Assembly: GCF_018904615.1 (NCBI RefSeq)
Contig: NZ_JADCNH010000003.1
Span: 124,001 to 188,000 of the forward strand
DNA length: 64,000 bases
Direction: 5' to 3'
Source: Verticiella alkaliphila
Lineage (GTDB): Bacteria; Pseudomonadota; Gammaproteobacteria; Burkholderiales; Burkholderiaceae_B
How positions within the stretch are numbered: the first letter of the stretch is position 1; each line of letters starts with the position of its first letter. Made by a program: the position numbers and the translations under genes. Shown piece after piece: positions 36,811-45,466 of this stretch. Below the pieces are notes generated by a model that was not told the origin of the DNA, searched no databases, and saw only the letters and a list, made by a program, of their open reading frames with translations.

Positions 36811-36837
36811 GACGACACAGCCCGGGCGCGTGTGACA
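36811..36837 (-). promoter_or_regulatory. ECF41-type promoter (TGTCACA-N16-CGTC)
   Basis: On the minus strand the -35 element TGTCACA (36837-36831) and the -10 element CGTC (36814-36811) are separated by 16 bases and stand about 36 bases before the AhpD-like start. This matches the published ECF41 target promoter and implies autoregulation of the operon. Confidence 0.7.
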
Positions 36838-36935
36838 TGCCCAGAGCATAAACCTGAGCCGGGACGCCCGGAACTGCAAGCGACAAGCCCGCCGGCCAGT
36901 CGCCAGGCGAAGCCATGCTCTCTCGCCCAGCGTCG

Positions 36936-37922
36936 TCAGCTCACGCCGCGCACCACGCGTACCACCACGCCAGCCCCAACCATCGCCTGCAAGGCGGAGG
37001 CGTCCCCTGTCGGCAAGGCCGGCCCTGCCCCTGTCGCCGCCACGACAATGCAAGCGCCGCCGGCTGCAAGGCTTGCCCAGGCCTGCCATTGCGCAGTCGT
37101 CGGCTCGGCCGCCGCGACTGTGGACTCGAGCTCGGCATCTCGACGCGCCAGCGTGAGAATGGCGTGAGGCACCGACGGATGATGGTGAATCTCGTCAGCC
37201 TCATTCAGAGCGCGCAGGCCGGCCAGGGTGAGCTCACCCGGCTGTCCTGTGCCGGTGCCCAGCACCACGAGCTGACCGGGCCGTGCCGTCACGGGGCGCG
37301 ACAATGCGGCCGCGAGCGCAGCCTCGGCCTCGGCCGGCCGGCCGTCGCGCAGCAAAGCCGCCACTTCACCCTCCCACAGTTCGTCGTAGAACGCGCGTCG
37401 GGCGGGCATGTCGGGAAAGGCCGCGCGAATGGCCTCGCGGGATCTTCCTGCCAACGCCGCGAGCTCGCCCAAGGAAGGATCGAACATCGTCTCCAGGCGT
37501 TCGCGCACCCGGCGCGCCAGCACCGGCGCAGCCCCTCCCGAGGAGATCGCGATCACGAGCGGTGCACGATCCACGACGGCCGGTACCTGAAAGGCCGAGA
37601 GCTCCGGGTCGTCCACCACATTCACCCACAGTCGCCGGGCGGTCGCGGCATCACGCACGGCCGCATTGACCGCACGGTCGTCCGTGGCCGCCACGACCAG
37701 CCAGGCGGCATCCAGCCAGCGCGGCTCGAAGGGGCCATGGCGTAGTTGCACGCGGCCTTGTGCAGCAAGATCGTGCAGCCCCCGCTCGAAAGCGGGCGCG
37801 CCCACGGTGACCCGTGCACCGGCTTCCAGCAACGCCGCTGTCTTGCGCGCGGCCACCGCACCGCCGCCCACCACGAGAACGTCGCGCCCGGCCAGATCGG
37901 CAAAAAGAGGAAAGAGTCGCAT
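36936..37922 (-). CDS. Siroheme synthase-like: precorrin-2 dehydrogenase/ferrochelatase domain with a short methyltransferase remnant
   Basis: A protein of 328 aa from ATG 37922; the further upstream frame is unlike the family. Residues 1-215 are the Met8/CysG-N module, with Rossmann motif [13 protein letters not shown], catalytic Asp in [11 protein letters not shown] and [20 protein letters not shown]. From about 215 a segment reads [23 protein letters not shown], like the start of uroporphyrinogen-III methyltransferase. The protein then ends after about 110 residues at [11 protein letters not shown] full methyltransferase is about 250 residues, so this half is truncated. The first two steps of siroheme formation are supported; methylation is probably not done here. 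Confidence 0.85.
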   Translation of the reverse strand: MRLFPLFADLAGRDVLVVGGGAVAARKTAALLEAGARVTVGAPAFERGLHDLAAQGRVQLRHGPFEPRWLDAAWLVVAATDDRAVNAAVRDAATARRLWVNVVDDPELSAFQVPAVVDRAPLVIAISSGGAAPVLARRVRERLETMFDPSLGELAALAGRSREAIRAAFPDMPARRAFYDELWEGEVAALLRDGRPAEAEAALAAALSRPVTARPGQLVVLGTGTGQPGELTLAGLRALNEADEIHHHPSVPHAILTLARRDAELESTVAAAEPTTAQWQAWASLAAGGACIVVAATGAGPALPTGDASALQAMVGAGVVVRVVRGVS

Positions 37923-38029
37923 GTGCGCATTATCCCGCGCCCGGGCGCTTCCGAGGGTGGGCACGACGATTGCAATCTGTCTGGCACTCGCCGCGACGTC
38001 CGTTGCGGCGCCAGACACAGGAGATCGAC

Positions 38030-38335
38030 ATGAGCGACCAAAACTCACGCGAGCCCACCCAGAACCCGACGGGCCAGCAACCGCAGCAGCAAAACGCCCA
38101 GAACAAGGCGCAGCAATCCGGTGGCGGCCAGCCCGCGAGCGGCCAGCCGCAGGCCCAAGGCCAGCAGGGCCAGGGTCAACAGCAGCAAGCCCAGCATTCC
38201 GGCGCTCATGAGGCGCAGGGCAGCGAGCAGGTCAAGAGCCGCAGCGCGGATCCCGGCCAGAGCAGCTACGGCGGCTTCAAGGGCGAGAACCCGGCCGGCC
38301 AGGCCATCGAAGACAAGAAGCAGGACAAGCGCTGA
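38030..38335 (+). CDS. Gln-rich disordered protein of unknown function
   Basis: A protein of 101 aa behind AGGAGATCGAC. Gln, Gly, Ala, Ser and Asn dominate, and no hydrophobic core, signal peptide or known domain is visible. A perfect hairpin follows 16 bases after the stop, which supports expression as a single gene. It is divergent from the siroheme gene. It resembles in composition the exported low-complexity proteins at 47311, 50711 and 52440 but lacks their signal peptides. Confidence 0.7.
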   Translation: MSDQNSREPTQNPTGQQPQQQNAQNKAQQSGGGQPASGQPQAQGQQGQGQQQQAQHSGAHEAQGSEQVKSRSADPGQSSYGGFKGENPAGQAIEDKKQDKR

Positions 38336-38350
38336 TGTCTCGTGGGCCGT

Positions 38351-38371
38351 ACACCGCGTGCCACGCGGTGT
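38351..38371 (+). terminator. Hairpin ACACCGCGT / ACGCGGTGT
   Basis: Perfect 9-bp arms with a 3-base loop, 16 bases behind the Gln-rich gene. No T-tract follows on the plus strand. Confidence 0.55.
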
Positions 38372-38417
38372 GGCGAGTCTGACCGCTCGCACGTGATGCG
38401 CCCATCGAAAGGCTTGA

Positions 38418-38464
38418 GCAAAGCCCCTGTATGAAGGCCTATCGGCCGTCGTCGGGGGCTTTGC
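38418..38464 (-). terminator. Hairpin GCAAAGCCCC / GGGGCTTTGC behind pht5
   Basis: Perfect 10-bp arms with a 27-base loop that itself contains GGCC-N4-GGCC. It lies 19 bases behind the pht5 stop on the minus strand and probably ends the phthalate operon. Confidence 0.55.
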
Positions 38465-38482
38465 AACAGGGGCGGTATACCG

Positions 38483-39472
38483 TCAGATCTTGTACGACTC
38501 GAAGGTGGCGGGGTGAAACACCTCGTCGATCGACAGTTGCCGCGCTGACAGACCCTGCCCGTGATGGTGGCGCAGAAAGGTTTCCAGCGTGCGCCGGTTG
38601 GCCTCGATGCCATAGGACCAGTAGTCGTCCCCCAGGGTCTCGCGCGCAGCCTTCAACTGTTCTTCCACAAAGGGCAGCGTGATCTTGGTGGCCGATGTGT
38701 CCGCCAGGTGCGCAAGCGCCTGGGTCTTGGCCTGGCTGAACGCTTTGAAGACCGCGCCGGGCAGCCACGGGTGCTGGGCCGCCAGCGTCTTGCGCACGCC
38801 CACCACGTGCATGATCGGGAACACGCCTGTTCGCGCGTAGTAGTCCTTAGCCACGGCCGTCGGGTCCGGAAACAACCAGCCCACGTCCGGGTTGCGTGCC
38901 GCTGCGCCCGAGGGTGGTCGCGGCGCGATGAACGCATCGATCTCGCCGGCGTCCAGCATGTCGGAGATCGTGCGGTCTGCCGGCGCGCTCTCCAGCACCA
39001 CACCTGGCGGCAGCTGCAGGGCGATCTTCTCGGGGCGTCCGGGTTCGTCGATGCCGCCGCGCACCCAGGTCACCTCATCCGGGCGCACGCCATAGTCGTC
39101 CTGCAGCAGAGCGCGCGCCCACACGATGGCCGTGAGCTGGTATTCCGGAATGCCGATCCGGCAACCACGCAGGTCTTCGGGGCGCCGGATCCGGTCACGT
39201 CGTACGTAGATCGAGGTATGCCGAAACGCACGCGACAGGAACACCGGCACTGCCACGTACGGACATTCGCCCTTGGCCGTCTTCACGAGATAGCTCGAGA
39301 ACGACAGCTCGCTCACGTCGAATTCCTCGTTGCGAAAGGCGCGAAAGAACATCTCCTCCGGCGACAGCGTCATGTAGACGGGATCGGCGCCATCGATCTG
39401 CACGCTGCCATTGAGCAGCGGACGGGTGCGATCGTAGTCGCCCATGGCGACGGAAAGTTGCAGCTTGGACAT
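38483..39472 (-). CDS. pht5: 4,5-dihydroxyphthalate decarboxylase
   Basis: A protein of 329 aa from ATG 39472, 14 bases behind the oxygenase stop. The opening LQLSVAMGDYDRTRPLLNG and the segments FDVSELSFSSYLVK and GIPEYQLTAIVWAR are typical of this decarboxylase, which has a periplasmic-binding-protein-like fold but no signal peptide. It converts 4,5-dihydroxyphthalate to protocatechuate and CO2, the last step encoded here. A much longer frame continues upstream, but it only shadows the oxygenase gene. Confidence 0.9.
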   Translation of the reverse strand: MSKLQLSVAMGDYDRTRPLLNGSVQIDGADPVYMTLSPEEMFFRAFRNEEFDVSELSFSSYLVKTAKGECPYVAVPVFLSRAFRHTSIYVRRDRIRRPEDLRGCRIGIPEYQLTAIVWARALLQDDYGVRPDEVTWVRGGIDEPGRPEKIALQLPPGVVLESAPADRTISDMLDAGEIDAFIAPRPPSGAAARNPDVGWLFPDPTAVAKDYYARTGVFPIMHVVGVRKTLAAQHPWLPGAVFKAFSQAKTQALAHLADTSATKITLPFVEEQLKAARETLGDDYWSYGIEANRRTLETFLRHHHGQGLSARQLSIDEVFHPATFESYKI

Positions 39473-39486
39473 GGGGGCTCCGGGGC

Positions 39487-40803
39487 TCAGCGTTGATCGA
39501 CGACGTAGGAGGAATCCACGGCCTGCCCGGCCGGCCCCCAGACGGGTTGCGCGGCGTAATCGCGCCAATCGGTGGTCTTGGGCACGATGGCCTGGAACGC
39601 GCACACGGCCGTGCTCACGGTGTCCTCGCCCGTGCCGATGGCGGCGGCACCCTCGCGGAACTGGCGCACGGCGTCGATCATCTGACGGCGAAAGGCCACG
39701 ACGGCCAGGTCGCTTGCGCCAAGACGATCCTTCGTGCGATCGGCAATCGGTCCCATCGTGAGCCACATCGCCACGTCCTGATTCGGAAAGCCCGTGATGC
39801 CGGTGAAGTTGCCGGCCTTCATGGCCTGGCGATCCTGCCAGAAATCGTTCTCGATGGTGCGCAGCGGCCGATAGCGCTCGTCCAGATCCACACCCACCGT
39901 CTGGCGCAGGAATTTCCGCCAGGTCTGGGTCTCCGGCGTATGGCCAGGCGCCCCCCAGGCAATGAAATAGAACGACGTGTTGGTGTCGTCCATCGGTACA
40001 TTGACATTGGCGACGTTGTAGAGATTGTTGGGTGGAATCAGCACGGTACCGGGTGCCACGAACACAGTGGAGCGCACGTATTCGTTGGCCGCCGCGTTCA
40101 CGATCGGGCGACGCAGCGCGGCGTAGCGAAAGCCATAGCCCGTGTTCTCCACCTGCATGCGCGGCGCCTTGTCCGTGGAGGGGCGCAGCCAGTTGTTCTC
40201 GGTGGCTTCGGCGCTGCTCACGCGCGCAGGCACCATGTCCGACGAATGCAGGCTGGAGCTGTGCGCCGAATCGATGGCACCTTCCAGAATCTGCGCCCAG
40301 TTGCAGGGCACCCACACCTTGGCAATGGACACGCGCGTCTGTGCCGTGGGCGCCCAGGGCGGCGGCACGAATTCGGGCGTCGTTTCGGCTTGGCCGAAGT
40401 ACGCCCAGATCATGCCGCCCCACTCCTTCACGGGATAGGCCTTGTGCTTGAGCTTCTCGGCAAAGCCACTGGCGGCAGGCTCGGACACCATCTCCAGCAC
40501 ATTGCCTTCAGTGTCCATCTTCCAGCCGTGGTAGAGGCAGCGCAGGCCGCCGTCCTCGTTGCGGCCCAGCGCCAGCGAGGCGCCTCGATGGGGACAGTGC
40601 TCGTCCAGCACGCCGACGTTGCCGTCCGAATCGCGATACACCACCAGCGATTCGCCGAAGACGCGGGCCTTGACGGGCGCGCCGTCCGGCTCGGCGACCT
40701 CCTCGGCCAGGCAGACCGGCGTCCAGTGCCGGCGCATCAGTTGCCCCATGGGGGCATCGCCTTGCACGCGGCACAGCAGTTCGTTTTCTTCATGAGTGAT
40801 CAT
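39487..40803 (-). CDS. pht3: Phthalate 4,5-dioxygenase, Rieske oxygenase subunit
   Basis: A protein of 438 aa. The Rieske ligands are CPH near residue 70 and CLYHGW about 20 residues on (C-x-H...C-x2-H). The mononuclear iron site is in AIDSAHSSSLHSSDM. This layout and the single-component oxygenase size match phthalate 4,5-dioxygenase, which forms the cis-4,5-dihydrodiol. Electrons come from the reductase at 43246 on the opposite strand. A palindromic operator lies about 40 bases before the start. Confidence 0.92.
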   Translation of the reverse strand: MITHEENELLCRVQGDAPMGQLMRRHWTPVCLAEEVAEPDGAPVKARVFGESLVVYRDSDGNVGVLDEHCPHRGASLALGRNEDGGLRCLYHGWKMDTEGNVLEMVSEPAASGFAEKLKHKAYPVKEWGGMIWAYFGQAETTPEFVPPPWAPTAQTRVSIAKVWVPCNWAQILEGAIDSAHSSSLHSSDMVPARVSSAEATENNWLRPSTDKAPRMQVENTGYGFRYAALRRPIVNAAANEYVRSTVFVAPGTVLIPPNNLYNVANVNVPMDDTNTSFYFIAWGAPGHTPETQTWRKFLRQTVGVDLDERYRPLRTIENDFWQDRQAMKAGNFTGITGFPNQDVAMWLTMGPIADRTKDRLGASDLAVVAFRRQMIDAVRQFREGAAAIGTGEDTVSTAVCAFQAIVPKTTDWRDYAAQPVWGPAGQAVDSSYVVDQR

Positions 40804-40842
40804 GGCAGTTCTCGTCGAGCAGTCCAGGTACCAACATTATAC

Positions 40843-40854
40843 TTAGATATCTAA
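40843..40854. promoter_or_regulatory. Operator candidate TTAGATATCTAA upstream of pht3
   Basis: A perfect 12-bp palindrome of the form TTAGA-N2-TCTAA, 40 bases before the pht3 start. It overlaps the last four bases of the bacteriohemerythrin gene, including its stop. The same half-sites occur in the divergent promoter region at 43192-43203. The encoded MarR protein at 45467 is the likely binder. Confidence 0.65.
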
Positions 40855-41315
40855 TCATTGTCAGCCGTCAGACCGGAAACATGCCGGCGCAGCACGATCG
40901 GCTTGCCGCCAGCACGCTGCTTGCAGAGCCAATGCGCAAGTGCCGAATCCAGGTGATCCGTATGGGCAGGAAACCAGTCCGCCAGTGCTCGCGCCAGTCG
41001 CCGGCAGGCCTGCGTGTCGCTCTGGTCTGCCAGGCGCGCCCGGACGCCTCTCACCGACGCCAGCACCGCGGCATGCTCGTCGATGTGACACCCGCGCGCC
41101 GGAAACTGCGAGCGCTCCATCGCGGCGTTCTCCTGGGCGAAGTGCGCCTGGACGTGCTCGGCAAGCGCATCCAGGCAAACCAGCAGGTCGTCGTCGGCCG
41201 CACGCAACAGCGCGTCCAGCAACGCGACGAACTCCCGGTGGGTGTCGTCCATGCCGGGATCGCCCAGCAGATAGGCATCCGTCCAGAAAAAGTCGTCGGC
41301 GGTCAGGGTTGACAT
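40851..41315 (-). CDS. Bacteriohemerythrin
   Basis: A protein of 154 aa. The di-iron ligands can be placed: His in DDTHREF, His and Glu in HVQAHFAQENAAM, two His in CHIDEH, and His and Asp in HTDHLDS. It binds O2 reversibly in the cytoplasm. It lies between the permease gene and the Rieske oxygenase gene of the phthalate operon, where it could store or deliver oxygen for the ring dioxygenase. That role is inference from position. Confidence 0.9.
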   Translation of the reverse strand: MSTLTADDFFWTDAYLLGDPGMDDTHREFVALLDALLRAADDDLLVCLDALAEHVQAHFAQENAAMERSQFPARGCHIDEHAAVLASVRGVRARLADQSDTQACRRLARALADWFPAHTDHLDSALAHWLCKQRAGGKPIVLRRHVSGLTADND

Positions 41316-41336
41316 GGGTGTCTCCCGATAGAGGTA

Positions 41337-42101
41337 TCAGCGCAGGATGAGCAGCAGTGCCAGACCGGCCAGGAAGGCCAGGAGCACGCGCCGAAAGGCA
41401 AGTTCGCTCAGCCGGCGGCGCAGGCGCTTGCCCAGCGCCATGCCCAGCGCCAGGGGAACCAGGCCCACGGCAGACACCAGCGCTTCGGAGCGCCCCAGCG
41501 TTCCGTACACCGCCATGGACGCGTAGAGCGGAACTATCCCGAAGAGGTAGATGATGCTGATGCTGCCGATGAAGACTTCGCGCGGCAGCCGCAGGCCCAT
41601 GAGGTAGGTGATGATGAAGGGCCCCGTCATCGACGACACCCCGCCCATCGCGCCGGCCAGTACGCCCACGGTGGGTCCCATCCAGCGCTCGCGCGGCCCG
41701 GCGATGCCGCTGCCCTGGTCGAGCAGCATGAGCACCACCGCGCACAGGACCGAGGCGGCGATCAGGGTGGTGAGCACCTCGGCCGGCAACGACAGCGCGA
41801 GTCTCACGGAGATCAGTGTCGTGATCAGCAGCATCACGCTCAGCGGAAGAAATCGCCTCAGGTTCTCACGCGATCCGCGGCCGTCCACTGCCTGCCATAC
41901 GTTCGAGGCCAACACCGGCACGGCCAACAGCGCGATCGCCGTCGTGGGCGGCAGCACGAGGGCAAGAAGCGGCACGGCCAGCAAGGGCAGGCCCACGCCG
42001 ATCGTGCCCTTGACCACGCCGGCGACGACGAAGGTCAGCGCCACGTAGACGAGCAGCCAGGGCGTGGCCAGCAGCTGCGAGAACCAATCAGTATCCGACA
42101 T
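41337..42101 (-). CDS. TauE/SafE-family sulfite/anion permease
   Basis: A protein of 254 aa, about eight hydrophobic segments. The family pattern is GVVKGTIGVGLPLLAVPLLALV near the N-terminus, repeated in weaker form at GAMGGVSSMTGPFI. It starts 10 bases behind a Bug binding protein and sits in the phthalate operon, so it is a candidate uptake or efflux permease for phthalate or a product. Confidence 0.88.
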   Translation of the reverse strand: MSDTDWFSQLLATPWLLVYVALTFVVAGVVKGTIGVGLPLLAVPLLALVLPPTTAIALLAVPVLASNVWQAVDGRGSRENLRRFLPLSVMLLITTLISVRLALSLPAEVLTTLIAASVLCAVVLMLLDQGSGIAGPRERWMGPTVGVLAGAMGGVSSMTGPFIITYLMGLRLPREVFIGSISIIYLFGIVPLYASMAVYGTLGRSEALVSAVGLVPLALGMALGKRLRRRLSELAFRRVLLAFLAGLALLLILR

Positions 42102-42111
42102 GATCCGTGGC

Positions 42112-43137
42112 CTACTCGCCCTTCACACCGGCGGCCTGGATGGCCGCGCCGTAGCGCTCGGCCTCGGCGGCGATGGCCTTGCGGTAGGTCTCGGGGTCGC
42201 CGCCCACCGGCTCGATGCCCAGGCCGCGCATGGTCGTGACCACCGTATCCATGTGCGCGATCTCTGCCACGTGGCGGCTCACCAGGTCGACGACGGCAGG
42301 CGGCGTGCCCTTGCGGGCCAGGATGCCCACCGTCGGTGCGAAGTCGTAATCCGGGATGAGCTCGGCCACCGCCGGCACGTTCGGCGCCAGATCGGAGCGC
42401 TTGGCGGAGTTCACCGCCAGCAGCTTGACCTCGCCGCGCGAGACGAAGCCCGACAGCGAAGGCAACGCGGAGAACACCATCGGCACCTGGTTGCCCACGA
42501 GCGCCGGCACGGATTGTCCGGAGCCGCGGAAGGGCACGTGGTCCAGTTGCAGCCCGAGCGCCGTCTTCATGGCCTCCATGCTCAGGTGATGGCTGCTGCC
42601 GATGCCTGACGAGCCATAGGTGAACTTGCCCGGCTGCTTCTTCACCAGGGCGACGAACTCATCCAGCGTATTGGCCGGAAAGCTGGCATGGGCCGCGAGA
42701 AAGAGCGGCGAAGTCGCCACCAGCGAGACCGGCTCGAAATCGCGCTGATAGTCGTACGCCAGATTCGGATAGAGGTACGGGTTGATCGACATCATCGAGC
42801 CGTCGGTCACGAGAAATGTCAGGCCATCTGCTGGCTGGGACATGAGCGCCTGTGCCGCGATCACCCCGTTGGCGCCCGGCCGATTCTCCACCACCACGGA
42901 ACTGCCCAGCCGCTCGGACAGGCGCTGGCTGGTGATGCGCGCCACCGTGTCCGGCAGGCCGCCCGGCGCATACGGCACGATGAAGCGGATCGGACGATCG
43001 TTGGGGTAGCCCTTGGCGTCGCCCGCGGCAGCCGCGGCGGACAGGGCTGGCAGACACAGACTCATCCCGACGGTCAGGGCCGCGACGACGCGGACCACCG
43101 GTTGACAGGATCTCGACACAAGCGCGGTCAAGGACAT
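42112..43137 (-). CDS. Bug-family periplasmic binding protein (phthalate operon)
   Basis: A protein of 341 aa with a signal peptide ending near SAAAAAG. Diagnostic segments are DRPIRFIVPYAPGGLPDTVAR, VENRPGANG, SQPADGLTFL and DHVPFRGSGQS. It is the first gene of the minus-strand arm of the phthalate locus and divergent from pht2. In related phthalate-isomer pathways Bug proteins capture the aromatic diacid; no TctA/TctB is encoded here. Confidence 0.92.
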   Translation of the reverse strand: MSLTALVSRSCQPVVRVVAALTVGMSLCLPALSAAAAAGDAKGYPNDRPIRFIVPYAPGGLPDTVARITSQRLSERLGSSVVVENRPGANGVIAAQALMSQPADGLTFLVTDGSMMSINPYLYPNLAYDYQRDFEPVSLVATSPLFLAAHASFPANTLDEFVALVKKQPGKFTYGSSGIGSSHHLSMEAMKTALGLQLDHVPFRGSGQSVPALVGNQVPMVFSALPSLSGFVSRGEVKLLAVNSAKRSDLAPNVPAVAELIPDYDFAPTVGILARKGTPPAVVDLVSRHVAEIAHMDTVVTTMRGLGIEPVGGDPETYRKAIAAEAERYGAAIQAAGVKGE

Positions 43138-43185
43138 GGTTGTCTCCGTTCTTCTGGGTGGGTAGGGAAAGTCAGGCTTGCAGCA

Positions 43186-43209
43186 ATATTATTAGAGATC
43201 TAATATTAT
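43186..43209. promoter_or_regulatory. Extended palindromic operator around ATTAGA-GA-TCTAAT
   Basis: The core at 43191-43204 has perfect 6-bp arms, and pairing continues outward to 43186-43209 with one mismatch. It lies midway between the divergent Bug gene (start 43137) and pht2 (start 43246), so one bound regulator could control both arms. The half-sites equal those upstream of pht3. Confidence 0.7.
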
Positions 43210-43245
43210 CCGTATCCGCGTTTTCCCGTAGGGAGGAGATTTGTC

Positions 43246-44208
43246 ATGACAATGCCCAAGAGCGACGACGAGCGCCTGCGCCTGAAGGTGGCGGACATCC
43301 GCGAGATCGCCCGGGACATCCACCTGATCGAGCTGCGGTCGCCCGACGACGCCCCGCTGCCACCCTTCACGGCGGGCTCGCATCTGGTCGTGGACACACC
43401 CGCGGGCGCGGTGCGGCGCTATTCGCTGTGCAATGATCCGGCCGAAGACGATCGCTACGTCATCGCCGTCAAGGTCGATGCCCAGGGCCGCGGCGGCTCG
43501 GTGAGCATGGCCGGGCTCAAGCCGGGCGACACGCTCAGCGTGTCGCCACCCGACAACGCCTTCGCGCTCAGCCCCAAGGCCAGGCGTTCATTGCTGATCG
43601 CCGGTGGCATCGGCATCACGCCGGTGCTCGCCATGGCGCGGCACCTGCATGCCAACGACGCCCCCTTCAAGCTCGTCTATTGCACCCGCGATGCGGCAGG
43701 CACGGCCTTCCTGGACGAATTGCGGCAATCGCCATTCAGCCAGAACGTGGTGATCCATCATGACGAGGGAAACCCGGATGCCGCCTTCGATTTCTGGCCG
43801 CTGCTGGAAACCCCCAAAGGGACGCACGTCTACTGCTGCGGGCCGCGCGGCCTCATGGAGGCCGTGCGAGACATGACCGGCCACTGGCCATCGGATGCGG
43901 TTCATTTCGAGAGCTTTGGCGTATCGGCCGAGCTCACCCGTACCAATGTGCCCTTCGACGTCGTCCTGCAGGCATCCGGCCAGCGGGTACACGTGGATGC
44001 CGACACCTCCATCCTGGAGGCGGTGCGGGCGGCCGGGGTGAGCGTGGCCAGTTCCTGCGAGAGCGGCACGTGCGGCTCCTGTCGCACGCGCCTCGTCGCC
44101 GGCGAGGTCGAACACCGCGACATGGTGTTGCTGGACGAGGAGAAGGCCGACAACATCATGATCTGCGTCTCGCGCTCCTGCGGCGGCGAACTCGTGCTGG
44201 GGCTTTGA
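43246..44208 (+). CDS. pht2: Phthalate dioxygenase reductase (FMN, plant-type 2Fe-2S)
   Basis: A protein of 320 aa behind GGGAGGAG. In order: flavin domain with RRYSLCNDP, NADH domain with IAGGIGITPVLAMARHL and VYCCGPRGLM, and a C-terminal ferredoxin with CESGTCGSCRTRL and a fourth Cys in IMICVSR. The FMN-NAD-2Fe2S order is that of phthalate dioxygenase reductase. It passes electrons from NADH to the Rieske oxygenase. Confidence 0.93.
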   Translation: MTMPKSDDERLRLKVADIREIARDIHLIELRSPDDAPLPPFTAGSHLVVDTPAGAVRRYSLCNDPAEDDRYVIAVKVDAQGRGGSVSMAGLKPGDTLSVSPPDNAFALSPKARRSLLIAGGIGITPVLAMARHLHANDAPFKLVYCTRDAAGTAFLDELRQSPFSQNVVIHHDEGNPDAAFDFWPLLETPKGTHVYCCGPRGLMEAVRDMTGHWPSDAVHFESFGVSAELTRTNVPFDVVLQASGQRVHVDADTSILEAVRAAGVSVASSCESGTCGSCRTRLVAGEVEHRDMVLLDEEKADNIMICVSRSCGGELVLGL

Positions 44209-44209
44209 C

Positions 44210-45396
44210 ATGGCGCCCGTGCCGCTTCGACTCGGCGTGGTGGGATTGGGCCGCGCGTTCAGCCTGCTCTTGCCCACCTTCCTGCAGGATCCCCGACTGC
44301 GCCTGGTGGCGGCCACAGATCCCAACCCTGCCGCCTGCGCGCGCTTTGCCGAGCAGTTCGGCGGACGCGTCCATGCAGACGTGGCGGCGCTGTGCACGGA
44401 TCCTGAGGTCGAGGCCGTGTATATCGCCACCCCCCACCAGATGCACGCCGAGCATGTCTGCTGCGCCCTGCACCACGGCAAGCATGTGCTGGTGGAAAAG
44501 CCCATGGCGATCACGCTCGAGGCGTGCCTGGCCATGGCCGAGGCGGCCGAGGCTGCGCAGCGCGTGCTGATCGTCGGCCCCAGCCACAGTTTCGACGGCC
44601 CGGTGCTGCAGGCCTGGCAGCGCATCCGCAGCGGCACCTACGGCCGCGTGCGCATGATCCACGCCTTTAACTACACGGATTTCCTGTACCGGCCCCGTCG
44701 CCCGGAAGAGCTCGACACGGCCCAAGGCGGCGGCGTGGTGTTCAGCCAGGGGGCACACCAGATCGACATCGTCCGGTTGCTAGGCGGCGGGCGCGTGCGC
44801 TCGGTGCGCGCCCACACCGGCGCCTGGGACCCGGCCCGCCCCACGGAAGGGGCCTACAGCGCCCTCCTCCAGTTCGAGGGTGGCATCTTCGCCAGCATCA
44901 CGTACAGCGGCTACGCGCACTATGACAGCGACACGCTGCACGACGGCATCGGCGAGATGGGGCAACGCAAGGCGGCCGACACCTACGGCGCCGCCCGGCG
45001 CCGGCTGGCGCACCGCCCCGCGCCCGAAGAGGAAGCCCGGCTCAAGGCCGAAGGCAATTACGGCGGGCACGCGCACCGCCTGCCGACCCCGCCCGATGCC
45101 CACGCGCACTTCGGACACTGTCTGGTCAGCTGCGACCGGGCAGACCTGGAGATCACGCCCCACGGCGTGATGGTGCATGACGACGCGCGTCGCTGGCTTG
45201 ATCCGCTGCCGCTGCCCGACGTCCCCCGCGCGGAAGTGATCGACGAACTCTGGGGGGCTCTGCGCGAGGGCGCGCGCCCTTGCACGACGGGCGCTGGTCT
45301 GCGGCCACCACCGAGGTCTGCCTGGCCCTGCTGGCATCGGCCCGGGAGGAACGCGATATCATCCTGGAGCACCAGACGGCGCCCTCATCCGCATGA
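44210..45396 (+). CDS. pht4: Phthalate 4,5-cis-dihydrodiol dehydrogenase, Gfo/Idh/MocA family (3' end frameshifted)
   Basis: It starts one base behind pht2. The N-terminal Rossmann motif GVVGLGRAFS, the EKPMAIT catalytic-Lys segment and FSQGAHQIDIVRLLGG identify the family and fit the dihydrodiol dehydrogenase. As read, the frame loses family character at about 45272 and runs on into the regulator gene. Adding one base in the GCGCGCG run there gives a natural tail (TEVCLALLASAREERDII) and a TGA at 45394-45396. The enzyme oxidises the dihydrodiol to 4,5-dihydroxyphthalate with NAD+. Confidence 0.87.
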
Positions 45397-45466
45397 ACCG
45401 GGGCGAGCCGTCCGCCGCACCCGCGCACTCGCCGGGCGCCGTCCCGCCACCCGAACGACCCCGCGC

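Noticed and set aside
38483-40423. A 646-codon open frame on the minus strand
   Set aside because: Only the last 329 codons (pht5) have family sequence. The first half is the wrong frame of the Rieske oxygenase gene and is Arg/Gly/His-rich as expected for a GC-rich shadow.
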